Below, one piece after another: positions 18,411 to 27,772 of a DNA stretch of 64,000 bases. Made by a program: the position numbers and the translations under genes. The stretch comes from an uncultured bacterium (GTDB taxonomy: Bacteria; Planctomycetota; Phycisphaerae; Phycisphaerales; UBA1924): the NCBI GenBank assembly GCA_903834785.1, contig CAILKP010000064.1, positions 124,001 through 188,000 on the forward strand. The letters run 5' to 3'. The notes below the pieces were generated by a model, which did not search any database, was not told the origin of the DNA, and saw only the letters and a list, made by a program, of their open reading frames with translations. Each line of letters starts with the position of its first letter. Position 1 is the stretch's first letter.

Positions 18411-18726
18411 GGCGGGTGAAAACCCGCCGCGGCGGCCAGGTTCGGGGCAGGGCGGGAAGGGATGCCCTCGGAGAGAGGCCTGTGGCGGGGACGGGCGGGG
18501 GACGGGGCCGGAGGGAGGGGGGTAGGACGAGGGGGGAGGGGCACTCGACGTCAGCCCGAGGGGCACCGGGGAAGGTGGTGGCGGGCGGACGGGGAGGGGG
18601 GAGTCAGGCCGGGGGCGGGGCAGGTCGGGCGGGGTAGGTCGGGGAGGGACCAGGAGGCGGGAAGGTGCTGAGGGGAATGCGGGGGAGGGGAGGGAGGGGA
18701 GGGACGGGGAGGGGGGAGGGTTTTTT
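18411..18726. repeat. G-rich low-complexity tract with GNRA-capped hairpin at its edge
   Basis: The gap between rplS and aroC (18113-18763) holds about 280 bases of extreme strand bias on the plus strand. They are runs of GGGG, GGGA and GGCGGG from about 18435 to 18720, ending in GGGGGGAGGGTTTTTT. Many GGG runs in close succession give several possible G-quadruplexes. At the left edge GGCGGGT-GAAA-ACCCGCC (18411-18428) is a perfect hairpin with a GAAA tetraloop. No protein-like frame is credible here: the open frames encode only Gly/Arg-rich low complexity. It lies downstream of aroC and upstream of rplS on the minus strand. Confidence 0.7.
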
Positions 18727-18763
18727 GAATACTCCGGTAGCCGGGCGTTGCAGTTGTAGGAAT

Positions 18764-19933
18764 CTACAGGTGCAGCGCCCGCGCTGCTTGGAGATAGGTC
18801 TCGAACTGGGTCTTCATTTCGCCAAGGGAGTCGCCGCCGAACTTGACGCGCAGGGCCCGGGCGACTTCAAAGGCCACGACCTGCTGGATCACAACGCTTG
18901 CGGCCGAGACGGCTGAGATATCGGAGCGTTCGTAGTCGCTGGTCGCGGCCTGACCCGTGGACAGGTTGACCGATGGCATGCCTCGCAGCAACGTGCTGAT
19001 GGGCTTCATGGTGCCGCGAACAACCAGCGGTGAGCCGTTGGTCATGCCACCCTCCGTGCCGCCGGCGTTGTTGGAGTCACGGACGTAGCCCAGCGAGGGC
19101 GTGCCGACCAGAGCGGGGTCGAAGCGGATGGGGTCGTGGACTTCGTGGCCGAAGCGCGAGGCGGTTTCGACGCCGAGGCCGATCTCAACGGCTTTGAACG
19201 CCTGAATACCCATCACGGCGTAGGCGAGCCGGGCGTCAAGGCGGTCTCGCCAGTCCATGCAGGAGCCCAGACCTGGCGGGAGGCCGAAAACGTGACACTC
19301 GACCAGCCCCCCCACTGTCGACTTCTCCATCCCCGCCTGGCGGATCATGTCCTTCTGTCGTTCGGTGGCGGCCGGGTCGGGGCAGAATGTCTCGGAGGCG
19401 TCGCGAGCGGCGGTGAGCTCGGCGAGGGCGGGGGCTGACGGGGTGACGTCGGTCCGCACCTGGTGGACGGAGCGGACGAAGCCGAAGGCGGTGATACCGA
19501 ACTCGCGAAGCAGACAGGACGCCGCCGCACCTGCGGCGACGCGGGCGGCAGTCTCACGGGCCGAGGCACGCTCGAGCACATCACGGCAATCGGTGGTCAG
19601 GTACTTCACGCTGCCGGCGAGGTCCGCGTGGCCTGGGCGAGGAGTGCGCAGCGGAGGCGTCTTGGAAGGGTCATCAAGCCGGTTGTCTTTATTGGGGATA
19701 CGGAAGGTCAGCGGGGAACCCAGGGTGACAAGCTGCTTGAGCCCGGAGAGCGGCTCGGCGATGTCGGTTTCGATGCGCTGGCGGCCGCCGCGGCCGAAGC
19801 CACCCTGCCGGCGGCGGAGTTCGGCGTTGATGAACTCCATATCCACCCGGAGACCTGAAGGGAGGCCGGAGACGATCGTCAGAAGGGCTGGCCCGTGGGA
19901 CTCGCCGGCAGTGATGTAATCCAGATTCGCCAT
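18764..19933 (-). CDS. aroC: Chorismate synthase
   Basis: 389 residues. The FMN-binding and catalytic signatures are present: ITAGESHGPALLTIVSGLP at the N-terminus, GRGGRQRIETD, PLTFRIPNKD, RPGHADL, SARETAARVAAGA, and C-terminal GGTEGGMTNG and GQAATSDYERSDISAV. The enzyme makes chorismate from 5-enolpyruvylshikimate 3-phosphate, the last step of the shikimate pathway. It is a single gene with no other aro gene beside it. The G-rich tract lies immediately downstream. Confidence 0.96.
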   Translation of the reverse strand: MANLDYITAGESHGPALLTIVSGLPSGLRVDMEFINAELRRRQGGFGRGGRQRIETDIAEPLSGLKQLVTLGSPLTFRIPNKDNRLDDPSKTPPLRTPRPGHADLAGSVKYLTTDCRDVLERASARETAARVAAGAAASCLLREFGITAFGFVRSVHQVRTDVTPSAPALAELTAARDASETFCPDPAATERQKDMIRQAGMEKSTVGGLVECHVFGLPPGLGSCMDWRDRLDARLAYAVMGIQAFKAVEIGLGVETASRFGHEVHDPIRFDPALVGTPSLGYVRDSNNAGGTEGGMTNGSPLVVRGTMKPISTLLRGMPSVNLSTGQAATSDYERSDISAVSAASVVIQQVVAFEVARALRVKFGGDSLGEMKTQFETYLQAARALHL

Positions 19934-20019
19934 GTTGCCGGAGGATAGAAGTACCCGGCAAATGACGGGCGGGAAAACCGCCCAGAGGGGGCAGCCGGTG
20001 GGGTTATAGGATCGACCGC

Positions 20020-20817
20020 GTGAAACTGGCCATCCTCATCCCGGTCTACAACGAGCGGTTGCTGCTGGCGGCCGCCGTTGAGCGGCTACTGAGCACCGCT
20101 GTCCCGGCGGATTCTCACGGCAATCCCATGCACCGGGTCGTTCACTTGACCGATGACGGCTCGACCGACGGCACGGCCGACGTCGCCGCCGCCCTTGCAC
20201 AACTGCACCCGGGCGTCGTCTTCGTGCACCGGCATCCGGTCAACCGGGGCAAGGGCGCTGCGATTGCGACCTCACTGAGGGCCGCGCTGGCGGACGAAGC
20301 GGATGTGCTGGTGATCCACGATGCGGATCTGGAGTACGACCCGGCGGATCATGAGCGGCTGCTTCGGCCGATCGTTGACGGTCGGGCGGATGCGGTCATC
20401 GGATCGCGTTTCCTGGGTGAGACGCACCGGGTGCTGTACTTCTGGCACTATCAGGCGAACCGGCTGATCACGCTGGCGTGCAACGTCCTGAGCAACCTGA
20501 ACCTGTCGGACATCGAGTGCTGCCTCAAGGCGTTCACGGCGGAAGCCGCGCGGACACTGACGCTGGAGGAGCATGGATTCGGAATCGAACCGGAACTGGT
20601 GATGAAGCTGGCGCGGCTGCGGCTGCCGGCCGAGTTACCCGGGGGCGGCCCGAAGCAGATGACGCACCGGCGGGCGCGGATCTATGAAGTGGCGGTTTCA
20701 TATGCCGGCCGCACGTACGCCGAAGGCAAGAAGATCCGCTGGACCGATGGAGTGAGGGCATTGGTCTGCATTCTGCGGTACGGGCTGCGTCCGCCGCTGG
20801 TCGCGGAGCCACGCTGA
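20020..20817 (+). CDS. Family 2 glycosyltransferase, DPM1-like
   Basis: 265 residues from a GTG start. The GT-A fold motifs are LIPVYNE, DDGSTDGT, NRGKGAAI, the DxD equivalent HDADLEYDP, GSRFLG and NLSDIECCLKAF. The pattern matches dolichol- or polyprenol-phosphate mannose/glucose synthase-like enzymes. There is no C-terminal transmembrane helix, so it would act in the cytosol or at the membrane surface. It could provide a lipid-linked sugar for surface glycans. It precedes fabH by 55 nt and may share its transcript. Confidence 0.85.
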   Translation: MKLAILIPVYNERLLLAAAVERLLSTAVPADSHGNPMHRVVHLTDDGSTDGTADVAAALAQLHPGVVFVHRHPVNRGKGAAIATSLRAALADEADVLVIHDADLEYDPADHERLLRPIVDGRADAVIGSRFLGETHRVLYFWHYQANRLITLACNVLSNLNLSDIECCLKAFTAEAARTLTLEEHGFGIEPELVMKLARLRLPAELPGGGPKQMTHRRARIYEVAVSYAGRTYAEGKKIRWTDGVRALVCILRYGLRPPLVAEPR

Positions 20818-20872
20818 CTCGAAGGCGACAGGACCTGCGGCGGTGGGCGGGCAAGCGGTCTAATCTTCGCCG

Positions 20873-21916
20873 ATGTCAGACCCGTCCAAGCACGCGAATC
20901 TCTCCCGCCCGCTCCCCGCCATTCCCGGCAGGGGCGTTGTCATTCTCGGCTCGGGCTCGGCGGTGCCCTCGGGCGAACTGACCAACGACGAGTTGGCTGA
21001 CATCGTGCAGACCAGCGACGAGTGGATCTTCCAGCGAACCGGCATCCGCAAGCGGCGAATCTGCGATCACGCCAAGGGCGAGAGCAACCTGACACTGTGC
21101 ACCGAGTCCCTTCGCGGGGCACTGGCGCAGTCGAACCTCAAGGCCAGCGATCTGGACCTGATCATCTGCGGCACGATCACGCAGGACTTTCGCTGTCCGT
21201 CGACAGCGTGCCTGGTGGCAGCGAATCTGGGTGCCGGCACCGCGGCGGCGTGGGACCTGGGTGCTGCGTGCTGCGGCTTTGTCTACTCGCTGAACGTCGC
21301 GCACGACCTCATCCGCATCGGCACCCACCGCCGGATCGGCGTCATCGGCTGCGACACGATTTCGGCGATCACCGACTACACCAATCGGGGTGTCTGCATC
21401 CTCTTCGGCGATGCCGCCGGCGCCGTGGTGCTCAGCGCCACGGACGATACCACCAAGGGGTGCATCGCTCAGGTGAACAAGGCCAACGGCACAGGGTGGC
21501 ACGACCTCTATATGCCGACCTGGATCGAGAACATCCCCGAAAACTCGGACTGGAACACAGTCCGGATCGGCTGCCTGCAGATGAACGGCAAGGCAGTCTT
21601 CAAGTTCGCGGTATCAACTTTCCAGGAACTGATTAGCGAGACGCTTGCAAAGGCTGACTTGCCGGTTGAAGCGATCGACATGTTCGTGTGCCATCAGTCC
21701 AACGCACGCATTCTCGAAGCCGCCAGAGAGAAGTTCGGCATCCCCACCGAAAAGCTGTACGTCAACATCGACCGTATCGGCAACTCCTCGGCCGGATCGG
21801 TGCCGCTGTGCTTCGATGAACTCAACAAGGCCGGCAAGATCAAGCCGGGAATGAAGGTGCTGTTCCTGGCCTTCGGCGCCGGCGTGACGTGGACCAGCAG
21901 CCTCTGGCAGTTCTAA
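20873..21916 (+). CDS. fabH: 3-oxoacyl-ACP synthase III
   Basis: 347 residues of the thiolase fold. The catalytic triad is visible: Cys133 in AACCGF, His274 in CHQSNARI and Asn304 in GNSSAGSVP. It condenses acetyl-CoA with malonyl-ACP to start fatty acid synthesis. The second Cys directly after the nucleophile replaces the usual Ser. A long insert (NKANGTGWHDLYMP...) is normal for FabH of this group. No other fab gene adjoins it, so housekeeping FabH and a specialised starter enzyme cannot be told apart here. Confidence 0.9.
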   Translation: MSDPSKHANLSRPLPAIPGRGVVILGSGSAVPSGELTNDELADIVQTSDEWIFQRTGIRKRRICDHAKGESNLTLCTESLRGALAQSNLKASDLDLIICGTITQDFRCPSTACLVAANLGAGTAAAWDLGAACCGFVYSLNVAHDLIRIGTHRRIGVIGCDTISAITDYTNRGVCILFGDAAGAVVLSATDDTTKGCIAQVNKANGTGWHDLYMPTWIENIPENSDWNTVRIGCLQMNGKAVFKFAVSTFQELISETLAKADLPVEAIDMFVCHQSNARILEAAREKFGIPTEKLYVNIDRIGNSSAGSVPLCFDELNKAGKIKPGMKVLFLAFGAGVTWTSSLWQF

Positions 21917-21959
21917 GCAGCAGCAGAGGATCTGATAACTTGACGTTCACCGGACGTGA

Positions 21960-22244
21960 TCAGGGTTTGGGGGCCGCGGGAGGCTGCGTCGCGCCCGCTG
22001 TCGCGGCGGCGCCTGCGGCTGTCGGCGTTGCTGCTGCCGTCGTGGACGGCTCAACCCCGACGGCGTTCTTTGCATCCAGCGGGCACTCGCCATTGGGTCC
22101 GTGCTCGTGACCCGCGTGGTCGTGATCGTGGCCGTGGTCGGCGTGCACCTTCGGGCCGCGGGCGGCGGGAGCCCAGATCATGGCCGCTCCAACAGCAACA
22201 GCGGCAACGGCGAGCACGGCGGTAACGGCAGCAGCCTTCTTCAT
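21960..22244 (-). CDS. Small exported His-rich protein
   Basis: 94 residues from the ATG at 22244, which has AGGAG 8 nt upstream. The signal or anchor is KKAAAVTAVLAVAAVAVGAAMI. It is followed by a His/Asp cluster (HADHGHDHDHAGHEHG), one Cys (GECPLDA) and an Ala/Thr/Pro-rich tail. The cluster suggests binding of zinc, nickel or copper outside the cytoplasm. I do not recognise a named family. It is transcribed alone, convergent with fabH and divergent from the coiled-coil gene. Confidence 0.7.
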   Translation of the reverse strand: MKKAAAVTAVLAVAAVAVGAAMIWAPAARGPKVHADHGHDHDHAGHEHGPNGECPLDAKNAVGVEPSTTAAATPTAAGAAATAGATQPPAAPKP

Positions 22245-22506
22245 CAGCGGTTCTCCTGGGACTTGGCGGGTTAGGGTAGCCATTCCCCCGGAACCAGGGG
22301 ATAGCCGCTCGAGCGATATCGATGATAGTTATAGGACGTATTTGCAGCAAGCAGGATTATCGCTGGCAGCCCGGGCGTCTAGTTGAATCAAGGTCCGAGT
22401 TCACTCCGGCTCGCTGCGGGCCGATACAGCGCGATGCCGGGCTGTGTTCCTGCCGCGGCCCGCGCAATGCGGCGCGGGCAGTATTGAACGGCTTCGGCGA
22501 GCACCC

Positions 22507-25500
22507 ATGGACCAGACGGCACCGAAAAACGCGGAGCAGACAGACGTCCCGACGTCGGGAGTCGGCAGTTCGGGCGACGTCGCGCTGAATCTGGTTTCGG
22601 CTATCGAGAACCAGCTGGCGGAACTGCGCAAGCTTGCCAGCGAGCAGAACCGCAAATCAGCGGAGCAGATCGTGCTGCAGGCCGAGCTGTCGCGAGCCTC
22701 GGCAGAACTGGCCGAGCGTGAGTCACAAGCCAGCGACCAGGAGGCGGAGCTCGCGACCCTCCGCAATCAACTCGCCGAGCGGGAGGAGCAACTCGAGAAA
22801 ACCACGGAGAAGCTTGGCAGTCAGGACCGCGACGCCAAGAAGCTGCAGCAGGATCTGATCCACGAGATCGAGCGTCTGAACAAGGAACTGCACGCGCTGC
22901 AAGCGACGCACGAAGCCGTGCGTGAGGAACTCGAGCAGGCCCGCGGCCGCGTGACAGCGCTGGAAGGCGAGCTTGAGACACTCCGCACAGCAAACTCGCG
23001 GCAGGGCGAGGAAATGAACTCGCTGCGTGCCGAGTGGACACAGAAGCTCAGCACGGCGCAGAGCGAAGCGGCGTCCATGCTGCAGACCTCGAAGGTCGCT
23101 CTCGAGACAGCAAGACGAACGACAGACCAGGCCCAATCGCAGCTCAGTGAACTGACAGCACAAGTGCAGGAGAGCACGGCCAGACAGGCGGCTGTCGAGG
23201 AGTCCCTGCGAGCGATGAGCGAGCGGGCGGCAAAGGCCGAGCAGGCGTGCAAGGATTCGGAAACCTCGGCTGAAGGTCTGCTGAACGATGCGGTAAACGC
23301 CAAGGCAGCAAAGGATGCGTCCGAAGCCGAGCTTGCCGCAACGCGAGCCGCTCTGGAGAAGGCACGCACCAGCGAGTCGGACGCACAGCAGCGTGTTGGG
23401 GCTCTGGAGGAGATGACCGCCGACCTGAACCACAAGCTGGACGAGCAACTGAAAATTGCCGAGAGGCTTGCCGACGACCTCAAGCGAGCGCGTCAGGCCG
23501 AGCATGACGGAGCATCTCTGCGGGTGCGGGCCGAGGAGGCCGCCGTACTGGAAGCGGCGAGCAAGGAGCTGGCAACGAAGCTGGCCGCCGCCGAACGAGC
23601 CGCGGCCGAGGCCGCGACGAAGGCCGATGAGGCGCAGGACAAGCTCCAGCGGCTCGTCGAAGGACGCAAGGCGCTGACCGAACAGTTGCACGGGGCAGCG
23701 GAACGCGCCGCAGCTGCTGAGCGGAAGCACGCTGATTCGGAGAGATCAGCGGAAGCCCTGCTGGCTGAAGCGATGTCGAGCAAGTCCGCCAGAGAAGCCG
23801 CTGAGTCCGCACTCGGCAAGGCCGATGCTGAACTGGTGACTCTGCGCGAGCAGCTCAACTGCCGGGGCGGCGAACTGATCGCGACGGCCGACCGTGCTTC
23901 GGCGGCGGAACACCGGGCAACCGAGGCCCAACGCAGCCTTACGGCCCTGGAAGCCCGAGTCAAGGAGCTTTCCAGCCATGCCGAATCGCACGCACAGCGG
24001 TGCAAGGAACTCGAGGCCCAGCTCCGCAAGGCTGAGGCCAGCGGCCACGGCCACGTCGAAGCCGCAAGCCGGGCGGCAGAAGCTGAGCGGGCACTGGCCC
24101 ACCTCCACGAGAAGCTGGTGGAGACGGATCGCGAGCTGCGGGCGGCACTGACCGCTGCCGAGTCACGGACGGTGACCGACACCCGCAAGCTGGCTGAAGC
24201 AACAGCTCGCGCGGAACGGGCCGAGGATGAACTGCGACGGCTGGAAGAGGCCGCCAAGGCAGCAGCAGGGCGTGCAGGCGAGGCGTCGGCCGCGGCGCAG
24301 CGGACGGAACTGTTGACCGCCGAGCTCACGGCGGTCCGTGCAGAACTGGAGCTTGCGCAGCGCGAACTGGCGACGCTCCGGGAGCGTGCGGAACTCGCAG
24401 AACTTGAGCTCAGCGAAGCGAAGGAACTGTTGCAGAAGGCGGATGCGGACGCAAAGCGGCACTCCGAGACGACACGTGCCAGCGAAGCACATCTCTCCAC
24501 GCTGACCGCCGCGTTGGAGGCAGCCCGCGCAGAGCTCGCCACCGCCCGCAGACAGTCCGGCACGACGACTGGGCAGTTGGCAGCGGACCACGCGGCGGGC
24601 GTCGCGACAGGCGATCTCGCAAGCCAGATCGAGGCCCTCAAGCACATGCTCGCCGACGAGCAGGCCGAACTGATGGCGACAACTCGCCTGCTGGATCAGC
24701 GTGAGGAAGCACTGCGAGTACTGGCCGAGCGGCTGCTCAACGGCGAGGAACGGGCACTGTCCACGGACGCGGAACTGAACAATGCACGGGCAGCACTGGC
24801 CGCGGCTCAGGAACAGCTCGAGACGCTGCGGGAGTCGCACCAAGAGGAGCTCAGCAAAGTCCGTGGCGGACCGAGACCGATTCCGTCGCTCGGTGACGAG
24901 TTTAACGCCCAGCGGCGCGAGCGTCTTCGGAACGTCCGAGCGGCTCTGGCCGTGCAGACACGGAAGATCGTGGCGGCCAAGGCCGCTCTGGAACGCAAGA
25001 ACCAGCAGTGTGAGGAAGTTCTGACGCAGCGGAAGACCGTGGCCGAGGGTGCCGCGGCGATCGCGTCGGAACGAAAGCAGATCGACCGACTGGTGGCCCG
25101 GAACAAGGCCGGCACCTTCGTCTTCTTTGCGATCTGTTCGCTCATTGTCATCGGTGCGATCGCCTGGCAGGTTGGCGGGCATCTGGTCCCGGCTACCTAT
25201 GCGGTGCGGGGCTCGCTGCGGGCGGACATCGCCGGCCGTGAACTGACTCGCGAAGAGATGGTCGCGTGGACAGAAACACACGAGAAGCTGGTGGCAGACC
25301 CGGAGGTGCTCAGTCTGGCCGCCTCACGCTTCGCCCAGCGATCGATGATCTCGCTTGGTAACGTCGCCTGGCTCAAACAGCGGCTGGATAAGGACCTGAC
25401 GATCGTCCCCGAGGCACCAGGGCGACTGACCCTTGAGCTTCGCGGCGAGGGCAGAGAACGGACCGAACGCGAACTGGAGACCTTCATCCTGGCGGTTGCA

Positions 25501-25734
25501 GCTTCGGCCAACGGATCCCGGGATGCCCGCGGCGATGGGGCGACAACGGCGATCTCCGAGCCACCGCGGGCCGGAGCCGAACCGATCAAGGACCCCCGGC
25601 TGGCCACTGTACTGGGCGTGGGCGGAGGCGGTGCCCTGTTGGCCAGCCTCTGCATTTTCCTGTTCTACCGAGCCACCCTCTCGGGCAAGCAGAAGTTCGA
25701 GAACGAGATGAAAATGGCTGAAAACTCGCTGTAG
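22507..25734 (+). CDS. Giant coiled-coil protein with Wzz-like membrane domain
   Basis: 1075 residues from the ATG at 22507 (MDQTAPKNAE). Residues from about 35 to 830 are almost continuous Ala/Glu/Leu/Arg heptads, a long cytoplasmic coiled coil. A transmembrane helix at about 869-890 (FVFFAICSLIVIGAIAW) is followed by an extracytoplasmic domain of about 140 residues, starting VPATYAVRGSLRADI and including LVADPEVLSLAASRF. A second helix lies at about 1031-1056 (LGVGGGGALLASLCIFLFY). Two helices around a small periplasmic domain is the Wzz/GumC chain-length-regulator topology, but here the long coiled coil sits on the cytoplasmic side before the first helix. Possible roles are polysaccharide export or cell-envelope scaffolding. 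Confidence 0.72.
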   Translation: MDQTAPKNAEQTDVPTSGVGSSGDVALNLVSAIENQLAELRKLASEQNRKSAEQIVLQAELSRASAELAERESQASDQEAELATLRNQLAEREEQLEKTTEKLGSQDRDAKKLQQDLIHEIERLNKELHALQATHEAVREELEQARGRVTALEGELETLRTANSRQGEEMNSLRAEWTQKLSTAQSEAASMLQTSKVALETARRTTDQAQSQLSELTAQVQESTARQAAVEESLRAMSERAAKAEQACKDSETSAEGLLNDAVNAKAAKDASEAELAATRAALEKARTSESDAQQRVGALEEMTADLNHKLDEQLKIAERLADDLKRARQAEHDGASLRVRAEEAAVLEAASKELATKLAAAERAAAEAATKADEAQDKLQRLVEGRKALTEQLHGAAERAAAAERKHADSERSAEALLAEAMSSKSAREAAESALGKADAELVTLREQLNCRGGELIATADRASAAEHRATEAQRSLTALEARVKELSSHAESHAQRCKELEAQLRKAEASGHGHVEAASRAAEAERALAHLHEKLVETDRELRAALTAAESRTVTDTRKLAEATARAERAEDELRRLEEAAKAAAGRAGEASAAAQRTELLTAELTAVRAELELAQRELATLRERAELAELELSEAKELLQKADADAKRHSETTRASEAHLSTLTAALEAARAELATARRQSGTTTGQLAADHAAGVATGDLASQIEALKHMLADEQAELMATTRLLDQREEALRVLAERLLNGEERALSTDAELNNARAALAAAQEQLETLRESHQEELSKVRGGPRPIPSLGDEFNAQRRERLRNVRAALAVQTRKIVAAKAALERKNQQCEEVLTQRKTVAEGAAAIASERKQIDRLVARNKAGTFVFFAICSLIVIGAIAWQVGGHLVPATYAVRGSLRADIAGRELTREEMVAWTETHEKLVADPEVLSLAASRFAQRSMISLGNVAWLKQRLDKDLTIVPEAPGRLTLELRGEGRERTERELETFILAVAASANGSRDARGDGATTAISEPPRAGAEPIKDPRLATVLGVGGGGALLASLCIFLFYRATLSGKQKFENEMKMAENSL

Positions 25735-25870
25735 CCGGGAGTGCGGCCCCCTGTTGGCCAGTCTGGAGGCTCGCCCGGATCGACACCCGCGGCGGCTGCC
25801 AGTCACCGGATCGACGAATATTCACCAAAATTGCCGCAACGGTTCCCACGGCGATCCCATAAACTCGACC

Positions 25871-26572
25871 ATGACGCCGCAGTTGCCCACATGCCAGCAT
25901 GATCGGAACCGGCGCCCGGGCCTTCCGGGCGGTGGGTTTACACTCATTGAGTTGCTGGTGGTCATCACGATCATCAGCATTCTGGCGGGCATCCTGCTGC
26001 CTTCCCTCGGCAAGGCCCGTGACACGGCCCAGCGGGTCAAGTGCATGGCCAACCTGCGGTCGTTCGGACCGGCCTTTGAGGGCTACAAGCGGGACTACAA
26101 GGACCTGCTGCCAAGGGTTCTGCCGTTTTACTCGTCGGACCTTCCCAACTCCAACGACCCGTCGATGCTTGATGTGCTGACGGCCTATCTCGATGCTCCC
26201 TCTCCTCGGCGCGAGATCGAGGGCGATCCCGAGTCCCTCTACATCCCGGTTGACCCGTACTTCTGCCCGATGGACAAAGAGGCGGACGCTGGCAAGAAGG
26301 TCGGGCTGAGCTACGAGTACTGGGCTGGCGTGCTGATGATCGCCCGGGAACTGTTCAACCCCCGCGACCGCTTCCCCCAGCGCACGGTCAGCCGGTACTA
26401 CGAGTCCAAACTGGACTTCCCGCTTCTGGCTGATGCCAAGCCATGGCACAAGGGAGGATCGCAGTACAACCAGAACGCGCTGTACAGCGACGGACACGTG
26501 GAGTGGCTGATGGTCGACCCCAACGGCGAACGGACCCAGCCACCAGTGCTGCCCCCGACGCCGGGCGGTTGA
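25871..26572 (+). CDS. Prepilin-type N-terminal cleavage/methylation protein (pseudopilin-like)
   Basis: 233 residues from the ATG at 25871. The signature GGGFTLIELLVVITIISILAGILLPSLGKARD contains the prepilin peptidase site (cut after Gly) and Glu5 of the mature protein. Downstream, VKCMANLRSFG and the C-terminal QNALYSDGHVEWL match the H-x9-DG-type pilins abundant in planctomycetes. Such proteins are processed by PilD and may be assembled by the type II secretion/type IV pilus machinery; the gspE-pilO operon at 60-64 kb could serve it. It follows the coiled-coil gene by 136 nt. Confidence 0.85.
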   Translation: MTPQLPTCQHDRNRRPGLPGGGFTLIELLVVITIISILAGILLPSLGKARDTAQRVKCMANLRSFGPAFEGYKRDYKDLLPRVLPFYSSDLPNSNDPSMLDVLTAYLDAPSPRREIEGDPESLYIPVDPYFCPMDKEADAGKKVGLSYEYWAGVLMIARELFNPRDRFPQRTVSRYYESKLDFPLLADAKPWHKGGSQYNQNALYSDGHVEWLMVDPNGERTQPPVLPPTPGG

Positions 26573-26641
26573 ACCAAGTTGACTTCTCAGCAAGTTCGGG
26601 CGTTTTCGATGTGATGCGGGCTTTCGAGTGCAGGTGACGAC

Positions 26642-27772
26642 ATGAATCAACCCTCAGGTGGACTGCTTCGACCGGAAGATTTCGGACCGCTCAACAGCGG
26701 TCGGCGCGGTCCTTCGCTGCGAACCAGGCTGAATCGCGCGGGTGAGCGGCTGATCGACGGATTCAAGGATCGCTGGGAGCAGCCCGGGTTTCGCCGCAAG
26801 AGCCGCTATGCGCTGGTGGCATTGCTGCTTGCCGGTGCCGTTGCCGCATTCCTTGCGCTGCGTCCGCGAGCAGTGCCGGACTACCTCAACGATGATCTTG
26901 AGGATGTTCTGGATTACACGATGCTGTCGGCGGATTTCAACAAGCTGCCGCTGCGCGAGCGGCTGCGGCTGATGAAGGACCTGATCGAGCGGTTCAAGGG
27001 AATGGATGGCGGGGACTCGGCCTTGCTGGCGGCGTTTGCAGCGGGGCTGAGCAAGACCGCCCTGGAGCAGGCCCGCGAGAACATGGAACGCCTGGCGGTG
27101 GACCTGTGGGACGACGCCGCATCGCGGTACAAGGACGTGCCGGTGGCCGACCGTAAGGCGTATCTGGACAACACGTTTCTGGAGTTCTCCAAGCTGATGG
27201 AGGAGACGGCGGGAATCAACCGCGATAAGTCGGACGGCGACCGGCTGGCGGAGGCCAAACGCAACGCACAGCGAGACATGCAGCGGGCCCCTGACCCCAA
27301 GGCGATGACTTCGGCCGGCGTGAACCCGCTGGTGCGGCTGATGCAGGACCGCGGGCAGAAGGTATCCTCACCGGAGCAGCGCGGGCGGATGGCCAAGTTC
27401 AGCCGCGACATGGTGCGGCACCTGCGGGGGCAGAACGTGGACACTGGCGAGCCCGATGGTTCAACGCCGACCGCACCGGCACCGGGCGCCGGCGGTCCGG
27501 GCGGACGACCGCCAGTCCGGCCGGGTGGGACCGACCCTGCCAAGGCCGACAAGCCGGGCGAGGGCGAGAGGCAACCCGGCAAGGAAGCTCTACCCGAAGA
27601 CAAAGAACGGGCACGGGAACGTGAGCAACTTGAAGAGGAGCGGCGGCAGAAGGAACGCCGCGAGCGCGAGCAAAAGGGGCAACGTCCGGCGGCACCCGCC
27701 GCTCCGACAGCGCCCAGCCCTGCCGCCCCCGCAACGCCGCCGGTGCCGGCACCCGGCGACGGCCCGAAGTGA
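26642..27772 (+). CDS. Membrane-anchored protein of unknown function with charged Pro-rich tail
   Basis: 376 residues. A cytoplasmic basic stretch (RRKSRYA) precedes one transmembrane helix at about 57-78 (ALVALLLAGAVAAFLAL). A helical domain follows (about 85-255; DYTMLSADFNKLPLRERLRLMKDLIERF). The tail from about 265 is Pro/Gly/Ala-rich, with a charged helix of EREQLEEERRQKERRERE in the middle. I do not recognise the family. It lies 70 nt after the pseudopilin gene and may be in the same unit, hinting at an envelope role. A weak inverted repeat GGAGGAC/GTCCTCC (27831-27861) downstream lacks a T-run. Confidence 0.6.
   Translation: MNQPSGGLLRPEDFGPLNSGRRGPSLRTRLNRAGERLIDGFKDRWEQPGFRRKSRYALVALLLAGAVAAFLALRPRAVPDYLNDDLEDVLDYTMLSADFNKLPLRERLRLMKDLIERFKGMDGGDSALLAAFAAGLSKTALEQARENMERLAVDLWDDAASRYKDVPVADRKAYLDNTFLEFSKLMEETAGINRDKSDGDRLAEAKRNAQRDMQRAPDPKAMTSAGVNPLVRLMQDRGQKVSSPEQRGRMAKFSRDMVRHLRGQNVDTGEPDGSTPTAPAPGAGGPGGRPPVRPGGTDPAKADKPGEGERQPGKEALPEDKERAREREQLEEERRQKERREREQKGQRPAAPAAPTAPSPAAPATPPVPAPGDGPK

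Noticed and set aside
18462-18671. Open frames inside the G-rich tract
   Set aside because: They encode only Gly/Arg-rich low-complexity sequence and reflect base composition.
23493-24647. Long antisense frame opposite the coiled-coil gene, Ser/Ala-rich
   Set aside because: Ser/Ala-rich sequence is the expected reverse reading of Glu/Arg/Ala/Leu heptads.
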